From Candidatus Egerieimonas intestinavium (GTDB lineage Bacteria; Bacillota; Clostridia; Lachnospirales; Lachnospiraceae), in the NCBI GenBank assembly GCA_018711815.1, contig DVHU01000082.1, positions 1 to 48,849 of the forward strand: a stretch of DNA of 48,849 nucleotides, written 5' to 3'. Every line of letters starts with the position of its first letter. The first letter of the stretch is position 1. The translations under genes were made by a program, and so were the position numbers. Below are positions 8,261-16,492 of the stretch, in pieces. Under the pieces are notes generated by a model that saw nothing but the letters and a program-made list of their open reading frames with translations, was not told the DNA's origin and searched no databases.

Positions 8261-8303
8261 TGTTGTTTTGACAACATACATGTTGCTGAAATTCTATTAT
8301 ACT
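8261..8303 (+). promoter_or_regulatory. Overlapping palindromes and hcp promoter, candidate Crp/Fnr operator
   Basis: Two overlapping perfect palindromes lie between the divergent regulator and hcp: TGTTGT-TTTG-ACAACA (8261-8276) and CAACAT-AC-ATGTTG (8272-8285). Downstream is a TATACT hexamer (8298-8303) with no properly spaced -35. With a start near 8310 the first palindrome centres at about -41.5, the usual position for class II Crp/Fnr activation. Crp/Fnr sites are typically 6-4-6 palindromes containing TGT/ACA or TTG/CAA. Confidence 0.6.
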
Positions 8304-8352
8304 GACCTGGAAAAGTCAAGGACAAGAAACTTAAAAGACAAGGAGAAATAAG

Positions 8353-9951
8353 ATGGAAAATCAGATGTTTTGTTTTCAGTGTGAGCAGACCGCCGGCTGC
8401 ACCGGCTGTACCGGAGCCAGGGGCGTCTGCGGAAAGAGCGCTGCCACCGCGGGACTTCAGGATGAGCTCACCGGAGCGCTGATCGGCCTGGCCAGGGTCT
8501 GTGGGAAAAATCCCGGCACTGAGGATACGGACCGGCTGGTGCTGGAGGGCCTTTTTGCCCCCATCACCAATGTGAATTTTGACGACGAGAGCTTACGGAA
8601 GCTTATTGACCGGGTACATCGGGAGAAAGAAAGGCTTTCCCGAAGCTGCGGGATCTGTTCTTCTTCCTGCGAAGGCCCAAAAGACTATGACCTGCGGGGA
8701 ATCTGGGAGGCCCAGGAGGATATTCGTTCCCTGAAATCTCTGGTGCTCTTTGGAATCCGGGGGATAGGGGCTTATGCCTACCACGCGGCAGCGCTGGGTT
8801 ACTCCAGCCCGGAGGTCAGGGATTTCCTGTATAAGGCCCTTGTTCTCCTGGGGGAGGAGGCGAGCCAGGAGGAGCTGCTGGCCCTGACCCTGGAGACCGG
8901 GAAGGTAAATCTCACCTGTATGGAGCTTTTGGATAAGGCCAACACAGAAACCTTCGGCACCCCCGCTCCCACGGAGGTTTCCCTGACTGTGGAGAAGGGC
9001 CCCTTCATCGTCATCTCCGGACATGATCTCTACGACTTAAAGCTGTTGTTGGAGCAAACACAGGGTAAGGGCATCAACATCTATACCCACGGGGAGATGC
9101 TGCCGGCCCACGCCTACCCGGAGCTGAAGAAATATCCCCATCTGAAAGGAAATTTTGGAACCGCGTGGCAGAACCAGCAGAAGGAATTTGCCGGCCTTCC
9201 GGCGCCGGTGCTCTTTACCACCAACTGCCTGATGCCGGTGAAGGACAGCTACCGGGACAGAGTGTTTACCACGGAGGTGGTGGAGTACCCCGGAATAGTT
9301 CACATCGGGAAGAATAGGGATTTCACCCCGGTGATCGAGAAAGCCCTGGAACTGGGAGGGTTCCCGGAGGATCGGACCTTCACGGGGATCAATGGCGGCA
9401 GCCGGGTGATGACCGGCTTTGGCCACGGAGCGGTGCTTTCTGTGGCGGACACGGTGATCCAGGCGGTGAAGGATGGAGCCATCCGCCATTTCTTCCTGGT
9501 GGGCGGCTGCGACGGGGCCCGGCCCGGGAGAAATTACTTCACAGAGCTGGTGAAGCAGACGCCCTCGGACACGGTGGTACTGACTTTGGCCTGCGGAAAA
9601 TACCGCTTTAACGACCTGGATCTGGGCACCATCGGCGGCCTTCCTCGGCTCATGGACATGGGCCAGTGCAACGACGCCTACAGCGCCATCAAGGTGGCGG
9701 TGGCCCTGGCGGGGGCCTTCGGCTGCGGCGTCAACGAGCTTCCCCTCTCCCTGATCCTGTCCTGGTATGAGCAAAAGGCCGTGTGTATTCTGCTGACTCT
9801 GCTGCATTTGGGAATCAAGAACATCCGCTTAGGCCCCACCCTGCCGGCCTTCCTTTCCACGGGAGTGCTGAAGGTTCTGGCGGAACAGTTCGGAATCCGC
9901 CCCATCACCACGCCCCAGCAGGATCTGGAGGAAATTTTGGCAAATACGTAA
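8353..9951 (+). CDS. hcp: Hydroxylamine reductase / hybrid cluster protein
   Basis: 532 aa. The N-terminal cysteine cluster CFQCEQTAGCTGCTGARGVCGK (C7, C10, C19, C26 plus an extra C16) binds the ordinary Fe-S cluster, and the later conserved blocks VISGHDLYDLKLLLEQT, YTHGEMLPAHAYP, TTNCLMP, VGGCDGA and LACGKYRFN carry ligands of the hybrid Fe-S-O cluster. Hcp is a cytoplasmic NO/hydroxylamine reductase of anaerobes under nitrosative stress. No Hcr reductase gene is adjacent. The upstream divergent Crp/Fnr protein is the likely activator. Confidence 0.95.
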   Translation: MENQMFCFQCEQTAGCTGCTGARGVCGKSAATAGLQDELTGALIGLARVCGKNPGTEDTDRLVLEGLFAPITNVNFDDESLRKLIDRVHREKERLSRSCGICSSSCEGPKDYDLRGIWEAQEDIRSLKSLVLFGIRGIGAYAYHAAALGYSSPEVRDFLYKALVLLGEEASQEELLALTLETGKVNLTCMELLDKANTETFGTPAPTEVSLTVEKGPFIVISGHDLYDLKLLLEQTQGKGINIYTHGEMLPAHAYPELKKYPHLKGNFGTAWQNQQKEFAGLPAPVLFTTNCLMPVKDSYRDRVFTTEVVEYPGIVHIGKNRDFTPVIEKALELGGFPEDRTFTGINGGSRVMTGFGHGAVLSVADTVIQAVKDGAIRHFFLVGGCDGARPGRNYFTELVKQTPSDTVVLTLACGKYRFNDLDLGTIGGLPRLMDMGQCNDAYSAIKVAVALAGAFGCGVNELPLSLILSWYEQKAVCILLTLLHLGIKNIRLGPTLPAFLSTGVLKVLAEQFGIRPITTPQQDLEEILANT

Positions 9952-9971
9952 AAATATGAGACTGAAATCTG

Positions 9972-10041
9972 CAAAGGTACACGAACACCTTTGGATGTGG
10001 TATAATAGCCATAGCCGCTTTGCGGCTATGGCTATTATACC
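9972..10041. promoter_or_regulatory. Perfect 20-bp inverted repeat carrying TATAAT, upstream of the HipA-like pair
   Basis: Arms 9999-10018 and 10022-10041 are perfectly complementary over 20 bp with only a TTT loop. Each arm contains TATAAT, and on the plus strand TGG-TATAAT (9998-10006) forms an extended -10. A transcript from it would start inside the repeat, so the palindrome looks more like a DNA operator than a terminator. A smaller perfect repeat CAAAGGT/ACCTTTG lies just before it (9972-9993) and may end hcp transcription. Confidence 0.5.
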
Positions 10042-10121
10042 CTGCGCATACTGGTTTCTGCGTTTGCCGCAGAAATCCGGGCACTAAATATATGCTGTAT
10101 TCTGAAGGGAGGAGAGCACCT

Positions 10122-10457
10122 ATGGAGTTTACCGTATTGCATATGGATGAGCCTGTAGCAAACGTGTGGGTGTCAGCAGACCATAAACAGGTCAGGATTG
10201 ACAAATTGATACCGGATGGTTTTAAGCAGCCCTTTTGTGGTGATAAATTAGATACTTTTAGAGTATATCAATTTCTAAAAGACCGGTGCTATGAAGATGG
10301 CCGGGGAGACCTACAAGAAATTTTAGCACAGGCAGGAATGAGCTCAAATGATCCGTGGGAATGGGTAAAGCACTCTCATGGAGTAACCTATGAAGACTTT
10401 TGGTGGATACGTTTTCCGGGAGAACAGCTGACCTGGAAAGATGTAAGGGTAAGATGA
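10122..10457 (+). CDS. Small unknown protein paired with a HipA-like kinase
   Basis: 111 aa from ATG 10122, chosen because GGGAGGAGA lies 7-8 nt upstream; an in-frame GTG/ATG extension to 10020 would run through the upstream palindrome and has no ribosome site. The N-terminus (MEFTVLHMDEPVANVWVSADH) could be a beta-rich fold and the C-terminus ends WWIRFPGEQLTWKDVRVR, a W-rich motif I have no family name for. It is much more AT-rich than the flanking genes and sits 72 nt before the kinase. By analogy with HipS of split HipBST systems it might be a partner or antitoxin, but that is a hypothesis. Confidence 0.6.
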   Translation: MEFTVLHMDEPVANVWVSADHKQVRIDKLIPDGFKQPFCGDKLDTFRVYQFLKDRCYEDGRGDLQEILAQAGMSSNDPWEWVKHSHGVTYEDFWWIRFPGEQLTWKDVRVR

Positions 10458-10529
10458 CCGTTTAGCCAGTAACTGCCATGGCCCCAATAATTTACTTTGT
10501 TAAAATGCTTGCTTTAGGAGGATAAGAAA

Positions 10530-11300
10530 GTGAAAGAATATATTTTAAGCCCAGAAGCATTAGTAGCAGTTCAGGGAAGTTCAAAGGGGACACAGCCCAA
10601 ATTTCTAGAAAAGAATTATTGGTATAAGCAGGATCAGATTGGCTATGAGGGAATAGCGGAAGCTTTGGTTTCAAAAATTCTTTCACAATCCAGTATAAAA
10701 GAATATGTGTCTTATGAACGTTGTCTAGTCAATGGAAGAACTGGATGCCGGAGTGAAAATTTTTTGAAGCAAGGAGAAGCTTATATTAGCTTTCAGCGCT
10801 TGCATGAAATTTATCAAGGAAGTAATTTGACCGAAACCTTGCAGATGTTAGGCACGCCAGAAGAACGAATCCGATATGTCTTGGATTTTGTTTACAGCAA
10901 AACAGGATGTGATTGTAAAGAATACTTATCACAAATATTAACCTTGGACATGCTGATCTTGAATACGGATCGCCATTTAAACAATTTGGGGATCGTAGTA
11001 AACAGTATTTCAGGAGAAAATCGTCCGGCGCCTATCTTTGACAATGGGAATTCCTTATTAAGTGATTGGGGACGATTCCCCAATCCTAATTGGAAGGAAG
11101 AACTTAGTCATGTTACCGGGCAGCCTTTTTCGGCTAATTTGGAGTATCAAGCTGCAGTTGCGGGAATTGGACTGCAATTAAACTATTCTGAAATAGAAAA
11201 ACTTTTAAAAGCAGAACCAGAGAGCCGTGCTGTTCGTGTCCTGGAATATCAGCTGCAGAGATATAAAAAAATGATTCCAGAGCTTTTCGATCTTAAATAA
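10530..11300 (+). CDS. HipA-like serine/threonine kinase domain protein, possible toxin
   Basis: 256 aa, GTG start with AGGAGG upstream. It shows the kinase hallmarks of the HipA_C/CtkA group: a glycine-loop-like GSSKGTQPKFL (16-26), the catalytic loop NTDRHLNN (145-152; D147, N152) and a metal-binding DNG (171-173) in APIFDNGNSLL. It is shorter than E. coli HipA (440 aa) and lacks the N-terminal HipA subdomain. Known relatives phosphorylate tRNA synthetases or other host proteins. No HipB-type HTH gene is adjacent; the only partner is the 111-aa protein upstream. Low GC suggests horizontal acquisition. Confidence 0.75.
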   Translation: MKEYILSPEALVAVQGSSKGTQPKFLEKNYWYKQDQIGYEGIAEALVSKILSQSSIKEYVSYERCLVNGRTGCRSENFLKQGEAYISFQRLHEIYQGSNLTETLQMLGTPEERIRYVLDFVYSKTGCDCKEYLSQILTLDMLILNTDRHLNNLGIVVNSISGENRPAPIFDNGNSLLSDWGRFPNPNWKEELSHVTGQPFSANLEYQAAVAGIGLQLNYSEIEKLLKAEPESRAVRVLEYQLQRYKKMIPELFDLK

Positions 11301-11376
11301 GGGGGTATTGGAGAAAGAGGTACAGGGGAAAACTTATAAAGGCCCCCAAAGGTAAACGATTTATAGAATGTGAAGA

Positions 11377-11420
11377 GGTTGTTGCAGTTAACGAATATCT
11401 CGAATAGTGCAACAACCCCT
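11377..11420. repeat. Intergenic hairpin of the GGGGTTGTTGCA class
   Basis: GGTTGTTGCA (11377-11386) and TGCAACAACC (11408-11417) form a perfect 10-bp stem around a 21-nt loop containing CGAATA-TCT-CGAATA. The same arm sequence recurs at 17818 and 17871. It separates the kinase gene from the convergent gene at 11445 and may terminate one or both, although no T-run follows directly. Confidence 0.5.
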
Positions 11421-11444
11421 AGTACTTTTGCCCCGCCGCCGGGG

Positions 11445-11771
11445 CTACTGTTTTTCCAGCTTGCCTTTGGCGCTTTCCGCCCAGTGCTCCACCTTGCCCA
11501 GAGCTTTGGCGGCGGCCTGGGAAGCGCTGTGCTCCGCGGCGTCCTTGAGGCTCTCGGCCTTATCCGCAGCGGCGTCCTTGAGGCTCACCGCCTTATTCAT
11601 GGCGGCGTCCTTGAGGTTTACCGCCTTATTCATGGCGGCGTCCCTGAGGTTTTCCGCCTCATCCATGGCGGCCTCCACAGCGTCCCCGGCCCGATCCTTC
11701 ACGGCCTCTGTCAGCTCCCCGGCAGCCTCCACCAGGCGGCGGGCCTTTTTCTTTACGGTTTTATTTCCCAT
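11445..11771 (-). CDS. LEA-like protein with 11-residue amphipathic repeats
   Basis: 108 aa, highly charged, rich in A/K/E/D and without cysteine. The centre consists of tandem 11-mers of the type DAAMNKAVNLK, DAAMNKAVSLK, DAAADKAESLK, the pattern of group-3 LEA and apolipoprotein-like helices. Such proteins are unstructured in solution and form amphipathic helices on drying or on membranes; bacterial examples act in desiccation, osmotic or spore-related protection. No signal peptide. Function here is inferred from composition only. Confidence 0.65.
   Translation of the reverse strand: MGNKTVKKKARRLVEAAGELTEAVKDRAGDAVEAAMDEAENLRDAAMNKAVNLKDAAMNKAVSLKDAAADKAESLKDAAEHSASQAAAKALGKVEHWAESAKGKLEKQ
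11536..11667. repeat. 33-bp tandem repeat, four units, inside the LEA-like gene
   Basis: Four consecutive 33-bp units (11536, 11569, 11602, 11635), each beginning GCGGCGTCCYTGAGG, encode the 11-residue repeats. The units differ at several positions and the second and third are almost identical, which points to recent unit duplication. Confidence 0.8.
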
Positions 11772-11850
11772 GCTGCGACCTCCGTTTCCGTTTTTTCTTA
11801 CTCTCTTAGTATGCCGGGAACGAGGAAAAATAAACGGGAAAATTCTACGG

Positions 11851-12435
11851 TCACAGGGCGGCGATCATGTCCACGATCTGCTCCTGGGTAAAGCGGCTGC
11901 TGTTGATACACAGATCATACTGGCTGAAATCGTCCCATTTCTGATCGGTAAAATACTCATAATAATAGCGGCGCTGCCGGTCCATCTTCTTCACCAGGGA
12001 TTTGGCGCTCTTTTCCTCCCGGCCCAGGCGTTCCATGATTACCTTTACCCGGTAGTCGGCGGGAGCGTAGATATAGACCCGCAGGGCCCGGTCGGACAGG
12101 AGATAGTTGGCGCAGCGGCCTACGATGATGCAGCTTTCCTTGGCAGCCAGCTCGCGGATGATCTGGCTCTGGGTCTCAAAGAGCACATCGTTCATGGGGT
12201 TGTACCGGTACTGAGGCTCCATCTGAACAGCCTCGTCCACCGGATAACGCCAGCGGCTGGCCCGCTTTTCGTCCACCTTAACCAGCTCGTCGTAGGGAAT
12301 ATTCTGCTTTTCGCTGGCCAGCTGGATCAGTTCCTTGTCATAATAGTGGATTCCCAGACGCTGGGAGAGCTCTTTGGCAATCAGACGTCCGTTGCTTCCA
12401 TACATACGGTTGATGGTGATTACGCGATTTTCCAT
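11851..12435 (-). CDS. Cytidylate-kinase-like family protein
   Basis: 194 aa from ATG 12435, which is preceded by AAAGGGGG; an upstream in-frame ATG (12516) would overlap the promoter. The start MENRVITINRMYGSNGRLIAKELSQRLGIHYYDKELI has the P-loop-like GSNGR and DKELI blocks of the Cytidylate_kin2 family, common in Clostridia and distinct from the housekeeping Cmk. Later blocks are SCIIVGRCANYLL and VYIYAPADYRVKVIMERLG. It probably phosphorylates a nucleotide or related substrate, but the physiological one is not known. Its promoter has an extended -10 TGATATAAT on the minus strand (12485-12493). Confidence 0.8.
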   Translation of the reverse strand: MENRVITINRMYGSNGRLIAKELSQRLGIHYYDKELIQLASEKQNIPYDELVKVDEKRASRWRYPVDEAVQMEPQYRYNPMNDVLFETQSQIIRELAAKESCIIVGRCANYLLSDRALRVYIYAPADYRVKVIMERLGREEKSAKSLVKKMDRQRRYYYEYFTDQKWDDFSQYDLCINSSRFTQEQIVDMIAAL

Positions 12436-12532
12436 AAAAAAACCCCCTTTGCAAGCTGCAGAATGTTTCTGCTGATTTGCTAATATTATATCATAAATTT
12501 CGGGATTCGTCTGCAAATATACAGAAAATTTC

Positions 12533-12561
12533 TTGTAAAAGCCAGGAGGCCATGATATAAT
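12533..12561 (+). promoter_or_regulatory. Strong promoter with extended -10, pointing toward a structured leader
   Basis: TTGTAA (12533-12538), 17-nt spacer, TATAAT (12556-12561) with TGA directly before it, giving an extended -10. It points right, yet the hrcA operon has its own promoter 200 nt downstream, so this one should serve the intervening 12568-12681 segment. Confidence 0.55.
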
Positions 12562-12567
12562 TTACAT

Positions 12568-12681
12568 ATAAAAGGAAGAAACCCGGCGGCTGCCCTCTTT
12601 GCCCCTACAGACTGCGGCCGTCGGGTTGCCCATAAGGAACCTCCCTCACAAGGCAGGGCTGCCAGACGGCGGCCCTGTTTT
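12568..12681 (+). ncRNA. Candidate small structured RNA upstream of hrcA
   Basis: The segment begins about 7 nt after a good promoter and shows two stems: AACCCGGCGGCTGC (12580-12593) paired to GCGGCCGTCGGGTT (12614-12627), 14 bp with two G-T wobbles, and CAGGGCTGCC/GGCGGCCCTG (12654-12677) followed by TTTT, a plausible intrinsic terminator. It has no open frame with a ribosome site. I could not match it to SRP RNA, tmRNA or RNase P by eye; 6S-like or unknown RNA remain possible. Transcription might also continue into a weaker stem around 12686-12720. Confidence 0.4.
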
Positions 12682-12760
12682 GGCGTCCGGGACAGAGCGA
12701 GACAGCGATCCCTGGGGACAGGCAAAGCTCAAGAAAAGACAAAATTTTTTGGGAAAGCTA

Positions 12761-12829
12761 TTGACAAAGGGAGGAGGCAGTGCTATCTTAAGAACATAGA
12801 TATTAGCACTCCACACAAATGAGTGCTAA
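12761..12829 (+). promoter_or_regulatory. hrcA operon promoter with CIRCE operator
   Basis: TTGACA (12761-12766), 17-nt spacer, TATCTT (12784-12789), then a perfect CIRCE element TTAGCACTC-N9-GAGTGCTAA at 12803-12829 over the start of the transcript. HrcA binds CIRCE to repress the operon until heat or misfolded protein titrates GroEL. Confidence 0.9.
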
Positions 12830-12856
12830 CAATCTAAAGGAGAGGAGGAGCACAGG

Positions 12857-13885
12857 ATGGAGTTGGATGCGAGAAAAGAAAAAATTCTAAAAGCGATTAT
12901 TCAAACCTACCTGGAAACCGGTGAGCCGGTGGGCTCCAGAACCATTTCCAAATACACGGATTTGAATTTGAGTTCTGCAACCATAAGGAACGAGATGTCC
13001 GATCTGGAGGAGCTGGGATATATCCTGCAGCCCCACACCTCGGCGGGCCGGATTCCCTCGGATAAAGGGTACCGCCTGTATGTGGACGCCCTCATGGAGG
13101 AGAAGCGCCAGGAGGTGGCGGAGATCAAGGAGCTTATGATTGAGAAGACCAACAAGATGGAGAAGGTTCTCCAGCAGGTGGTCAAGGTGCTGGCGGCCAA
13201 TACCAACTACGCCACCATGATTACCGGTCCTTCCTACAATCAAAACAAAGTGAAGTTTATTCAGCTGTCCAAGGTCAATGAGGATCAGCTGCTGGCGGTC
13301 ATCGTGGTGGAGGGCAATCTGGTGAAGAATCAGATTCTGAATCTGGAGGAGCCCATGGACGATGAGCAGATTTTGAAGCTGAACTTGCTGCTGAACACCC
13401 AGCTGAACGGTCTGACTGTCCAGGAGATCAATCTGAGCCTGATTTCCCGTATGAAGGAGCAGGCAGGTATCCACAGTAAGGTGGTCAGCGATGTGCTGGA
13501 CGCCGTGGCGGAGGCCATCGACGTGGAGGAGGACGTGCAGGTTTACACCAGCGGGGCTACCAATATTTTCAAGTACCCGGAGCTGGCGGACAGCGCCAGG
13601 GCCAGCGAGCTGATTTCTGCCCTGGAGGAGAAGAAGGCGCTGGCGGATATGGTGAAGGAGGCGGAGGCTGTGGAGAACAGCACAGGCATCCAGGTTTATA
13701 TCGGCAGCGAGACTCCGGTATCCACCATGAAGGACTGCAGCGTGGTGACAGCCACCTATGAATTAGGCCAGGGTATGCGGGGCACCATAGGAATCATAGG
13801 GCCCAAGCGCATGGATTATGAGAATGTCGTGGACAATCTGAAAACCCTGAAGGTACAGCTGGACAGCATATTTAAGAAAACATAG
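12857..13885 (+). CDS. hrcA: Heat-inducible transcription repressor HrcA
   Basis: 342 aa. N-terminal winged helix (ILKAIIQTYLETGEPVGSRTISKYTDLNLSSATIRNEMSDLEELGYI) followed by the HTSAGRIPSDKGYRLYV signature and the GAF-like dimerisation domain. It represses its own operon and groES-groEL through CIRCE; both sites are present in this window. Start ATG 12857 follows AAAGGAGAGGAG. First gene of hrcA-grpE-dnaK-dnaJ. Confidence 0.97.
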   Translation: MELDARKEKILKAIIQTYLETGEPVGSRTISKYTDLNLSSATIRNEMSDLEELGYILQPHTSAGRIPSDKGYRLYVDALMEEKRQEVAEIKELMIEKTNKMEKVLQQVVKVLAANTNYATMITGPSYNQNKVKFIQLSKVNEDQLLAVIVVEGNLVKNQILNLEEPMDDEQILKLNLLLNTQLNGLTVQEINLSLISRMKEQAGIHSKVVSDVLDAVAEAIDVEEDVQVYTSGATNIFKYPELADSARASELISALEEKKALADMVKEAEAVENSTGIQVYIGSETPVSTMKDCSVVTATYELGQGMRGTIGIIGPKRMDYENVVDNLKTLKVQLDSIFKKT

Positions 13886-13899
13886 AAAGGTGGCGGAAG

Positions 13900-14568
13900 G
13901 TGTTGAACGAAGAGATGAAGGTAGACGCGGCAGCCGAAGAGATAAAGGAAGAAAAGGCGGCAGAGAGCCAGGAGGAGACCTTGAAGGAACCTCAGGAGGC
14001 AGTCCGGGAGGAAGGCTCCCCGGCGGAGGAGAGCACCCAGGAAGCCCAGGAGAATAGCTCCCAGGAGCAGCCGGAGGTTGGCGCAGAGCCTGAGAAGAAG
14101 GGATTCTTCGGCAAGAAGAAAGAGAAAAAGGATAAAAAAGATGAGCAGATCGCAGATCTGACGGATCGCCTGAAGCGTCAGATGGCGGAGTTTGACAATT
14201 ATCGGAAGCGCACGGAAAAGGAAAAGGCCAGCATGTATATTGTGGGGGCAAAGGAGATCGTGGAAAAGATTCTTCCGATTGTAGATAATTTTGAGCGCGG
14301 TCTGGGTGTCGTGCCCCAGGAGCAGATGGAAGATCCATTTGTGACCGGCATGTCCCAGATTTACAAGCAGCTGATGACAACCTTAGAGGGGCTGGGCGTG
14401 AAGCCCATCGAGGCTGTGGGCGCGGAGTTCAATCCCGACTTCCACAACGCGGTGATGCACGTGGAGGATGACAGCGTGGGAGAGAACGTCATTGTGGAGG
14501 AGTTCCAGAAGGGTTACCTGTACAAGGACTTTGTGGTACGCCACAGTATGGTAAAAGTAGCAAATTAA
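13900..14568 (+). CDS. grpE: Nucleotide exchange factor GrpE
   Basis: 222 aa. The first 85 or so residues are a low-complexity, strongly acidic extension ([19 protein letters not shown]) with a lysine patch, followed by the GrpE long helix ([23 protein letters not shown]) and the beta-domain with [26 protein letters not shown]. It releases ADP from DnaK. Starts at GTG 13900 (AAAGGTGG 6 nt upstream) or the adjacent TTG 13903. Confidence 0.95.
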   Translation: MLNEEMKVDAAAEEIKEEKAAESQEETLKEPQEAVREEGSPAEESTQEAQENSSQEQPEVGAEPEKKGFFGKKKEKKDKKDEQIADLTDRLKRQMAEFDNYRKRTEKEKASMYIVGAKEIVEKILPIVDNFERGLGVVPQEQMEDPFVTGMSQIYKQLMTTLEGLGVKPIEAVGAEFNPDFHNAVMHVEDDSVGENVIVEEFQKGYLYKDFVVRHSMVKVAN

Positions 14569-14605
14569 CAAGCAACAGTCTAATATATTTAGGAGGAAAC
14601 ATATC

Positions 14606-16486
14606 ATGGGAAAAATTATTGGTATTGATTTGGGAACCACCAACAGCTGTGTAGCTGTTATGGAGGGCGGAAAGCCCACCGTTATCGCCAACGCTGAGGG
14701 AGCCAGAACCACACCTTCCGTTGTGGCATTTACCAAGACCGGAGAGCGTCTGGTGGGCGAGCCGGCTAAGCGCCAGGCGGTAACCAACGCGGACAAAACC
14801 ATCTCTTCTATCAAGAGACATATGGGAAGCGATTACCGGGTGGCTATCGACGACAAGAAGTATTCTCCCCAGGAGATTTCCGCAATGATCCTGCAGAAGC
14901 TGAAGAGCGACGCGGAGAACTATCTGGGCGAGAAGGTGACAGAGGCTGTCATCACCGTTCCGGCTTACTTCAACGACGCTCAGCGTCAGGCTACCAAGGA
15001 TGCCGGCAAGATCGCCGGACTGGAAGTAAAGCGTATTATTAACGAGCCCACTGCGGCTGCTCTGGCTTACGGACTGGACAACGAGAAGGAGCAGAAGATC
15101 ATGGTTTACGACCTGGGCGGCGGTACCTTCGACGTATCCATCATCGAGATCGGCGACGGTGTTATCGAGGTTCTGTCCACCGCCGGAAATAACCGTCTGG
15201 GCGGCGATGACTTCGACCAGAAGATCACCGACTACATGCTGGCTGAGTTCAAGAGAATGGAGGGCGTAGATCTGTCCAACGACAAGATGGCTCTGCAGAG
15301 ACTGAGAGAGGCGGCAGAGAAGGCGAAAAAGGAGCTGTCCTCCGCCACCACCACCAACATCAACCTGCCCTTTATTACAGCCACTGCAGAGGGACCCAAG
15401 CATTTTGACATGAACCTGACCAAGGCTAAATTCGACGAGCTGACCCACGATCTGGTGGAGCTCACCGCTGAGCCGGTACGCCGGGCCCTGTCCGACGCAG
15501 GCCTGACTGCATCCGAGCTGAGCAAGGTTCTGCTGGTAGGCGGTTCCACCCGTATCCCGGCGGTTCAGGATAAGGTAAAACAGCTGACCGGCCATGAGCC
15601 CAGCAAGTCTCTGAACCCGGATGAGTGTGTGGCTCTGGGCGCCTGCATCCAGGGAGGAAAGCTGGCCGGAGACGCCGGCGCAGGCGATATCCTGCTGCTG
15701 GATGTAACTCCCCTGTCCCTGTCCATTGAGACCATGGGAGGAATTGCCACCCGCCTGATCGAGAGAAATACCACCATCCCCACCAAGAAGAGCCAGGTGT
15801 TCTCCACCGCAGCCGACAATCAGACTGCAGTAGACATCAACGTGGTACAGGGTGAGCGGCAGTTCGCAAGAGACAACAAGTCTCTGGGACAGTTCCGTCT
15901 GGATGGAATTCCGCCCGCAAGACGCGGTGTTCCTCAGATTGAGGTAACCTTTGATATTGACGCCAACGGTATCGTAAATGTATCTGCCAAAGATTTGGGA
16001 ACAGGCAAGGAGCAGCACATTACCATTACCGCAGGCTCCAACATGTCTGACGCTGAGATCGAGAAGGCTGTCAAGGAGGCGGCTGAGTTCGAGGCTCAGG
16101 ATAAGAAGAGAAAAGAGGCCATTGATACCAGAAACGACGCCGACGCTATGGTGTTCCAGGTAGAGAAGGCTATGGAAGAGGCCGGCGATAAGCTGGATGC
16201 CAACGACAAGACTGCTGTGGAGGCAGATCTGAATGCCCTGAAGTCTCTGCTGGAGCAGAACAAGGACGCAGAGCTCACCGACAGCCAGGTGACAGACATC
16301 AAGGCTGCCAAGGAAAAGCTGATGCAGAGCGCTCAGAAGCTCTTCGCCAAGATGTATGAGCAGACCCAGGCTACCCAGGGCGGCCAGGGCGCAGGCCCCA
16401 ACATGGGCGGCCAGAGTGCCGGAGGATCCGGAAATGAGGCAGGTTACGGCGACGACGTTGTAGATGCCGACTACAAAGAGGTATAA
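14606..16486 (+). CDS. dnaK: Chaperone protein DnaK (Hsp70)
   Basis: 626 aa, full length. N-terminal ATPase domain starting [19 protein letters not shown] with [14 protein letters not shown] and [14 protein letters not shown], then the substrate-binding domain and a helical lid ending in a G/Q-rich linker and [11 protein letters not shown]. It binds exposed hydrophobic segments of unfolded proteins in cycles driven by DnaJ and GrpE. Start ATG 14606 has AGGAGGA upstream. The codon use is noticeably more biased than in neighbours, as expected for a highly expressed gene. Confidence 0.98.
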   Translation: MGKIIGIDLGTTNSCVAVMEGGKPTVIANAEGARTTPSVVAFTKTGERLVGEPAKRQAVTNADKTISSIKRHMGSDYRVAIDDKKYSPQEISAMILQKLKSDAENYLGEKVTEAVITVPAYFNDAQRQATKDAGKIAGLEVKRIINEPTAAALAYGLDNEKEQKIMVYDLGGGTFDVSIIEIGDGVIEVLSTAGNNRLGGDDFDQKITDYMLAEFKRMEGVDLSNDKMALQRLREAAEKAKKELSSATTTNINLPFITATAEGPKHFDMNLTKAKFDELTHDLVELTAEPVRRALSDAGLTASELSKVLLVGGSTRIPAVQDKVKQLTGHEPSKSLNPDECVALGACIQGGKLAGDAGAGDILLLDVTPLSLSIETMGGIATRLIERNTTIPTKKSQVFSTAADNQTAVDINVVQGERQFARDNKSLGQFRLDGIPPARRGVPQIEVTFDIDANGIVNVSAKDLGTGKEQHITITAGSNMSDAEIEKAVKEAAEFEAQDKKRKEAIDTRNDADAMVFQVEKAMEEAGDKLDANDKTAVEADLNALKSLLEQNKDAELTDSQVTDIKAAKEKLMQSAQKLFAKMYEQTQATQGGQGAGPNMGGQSAGGSGNEAGYGDDVVDADYKEV

Positions 16487-16492
16487 CAGGAA

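Noticed and set aside
8249..8281. Longer N-terminus for the Crp/Fnr regulator
   Set aside because: The upstream ATG lies in the operator palindromes and lacks a ribosome site, whereas AAGGAG precedes ATG 8248.
11536..11667. 33-bp tandem units considered as a CRISPR-like array
   Set aside because: Units are contiguous with no spacers and lie in frame inside a protein gene.
11407..12483. 358-aa frame on the plus strand across the LEA-like and cytidylate-kinase-like genes
   Set aside because: Translates the complement of both genes; the repeats and known kinase motifs favour the minus strand.
12568..12681. Considered as SRP RNA, tmRNA or RNase P RNA
   Set aside because: None of the conserved core sequences of these RNAs is visible, so it is left as an unnamed candidate.
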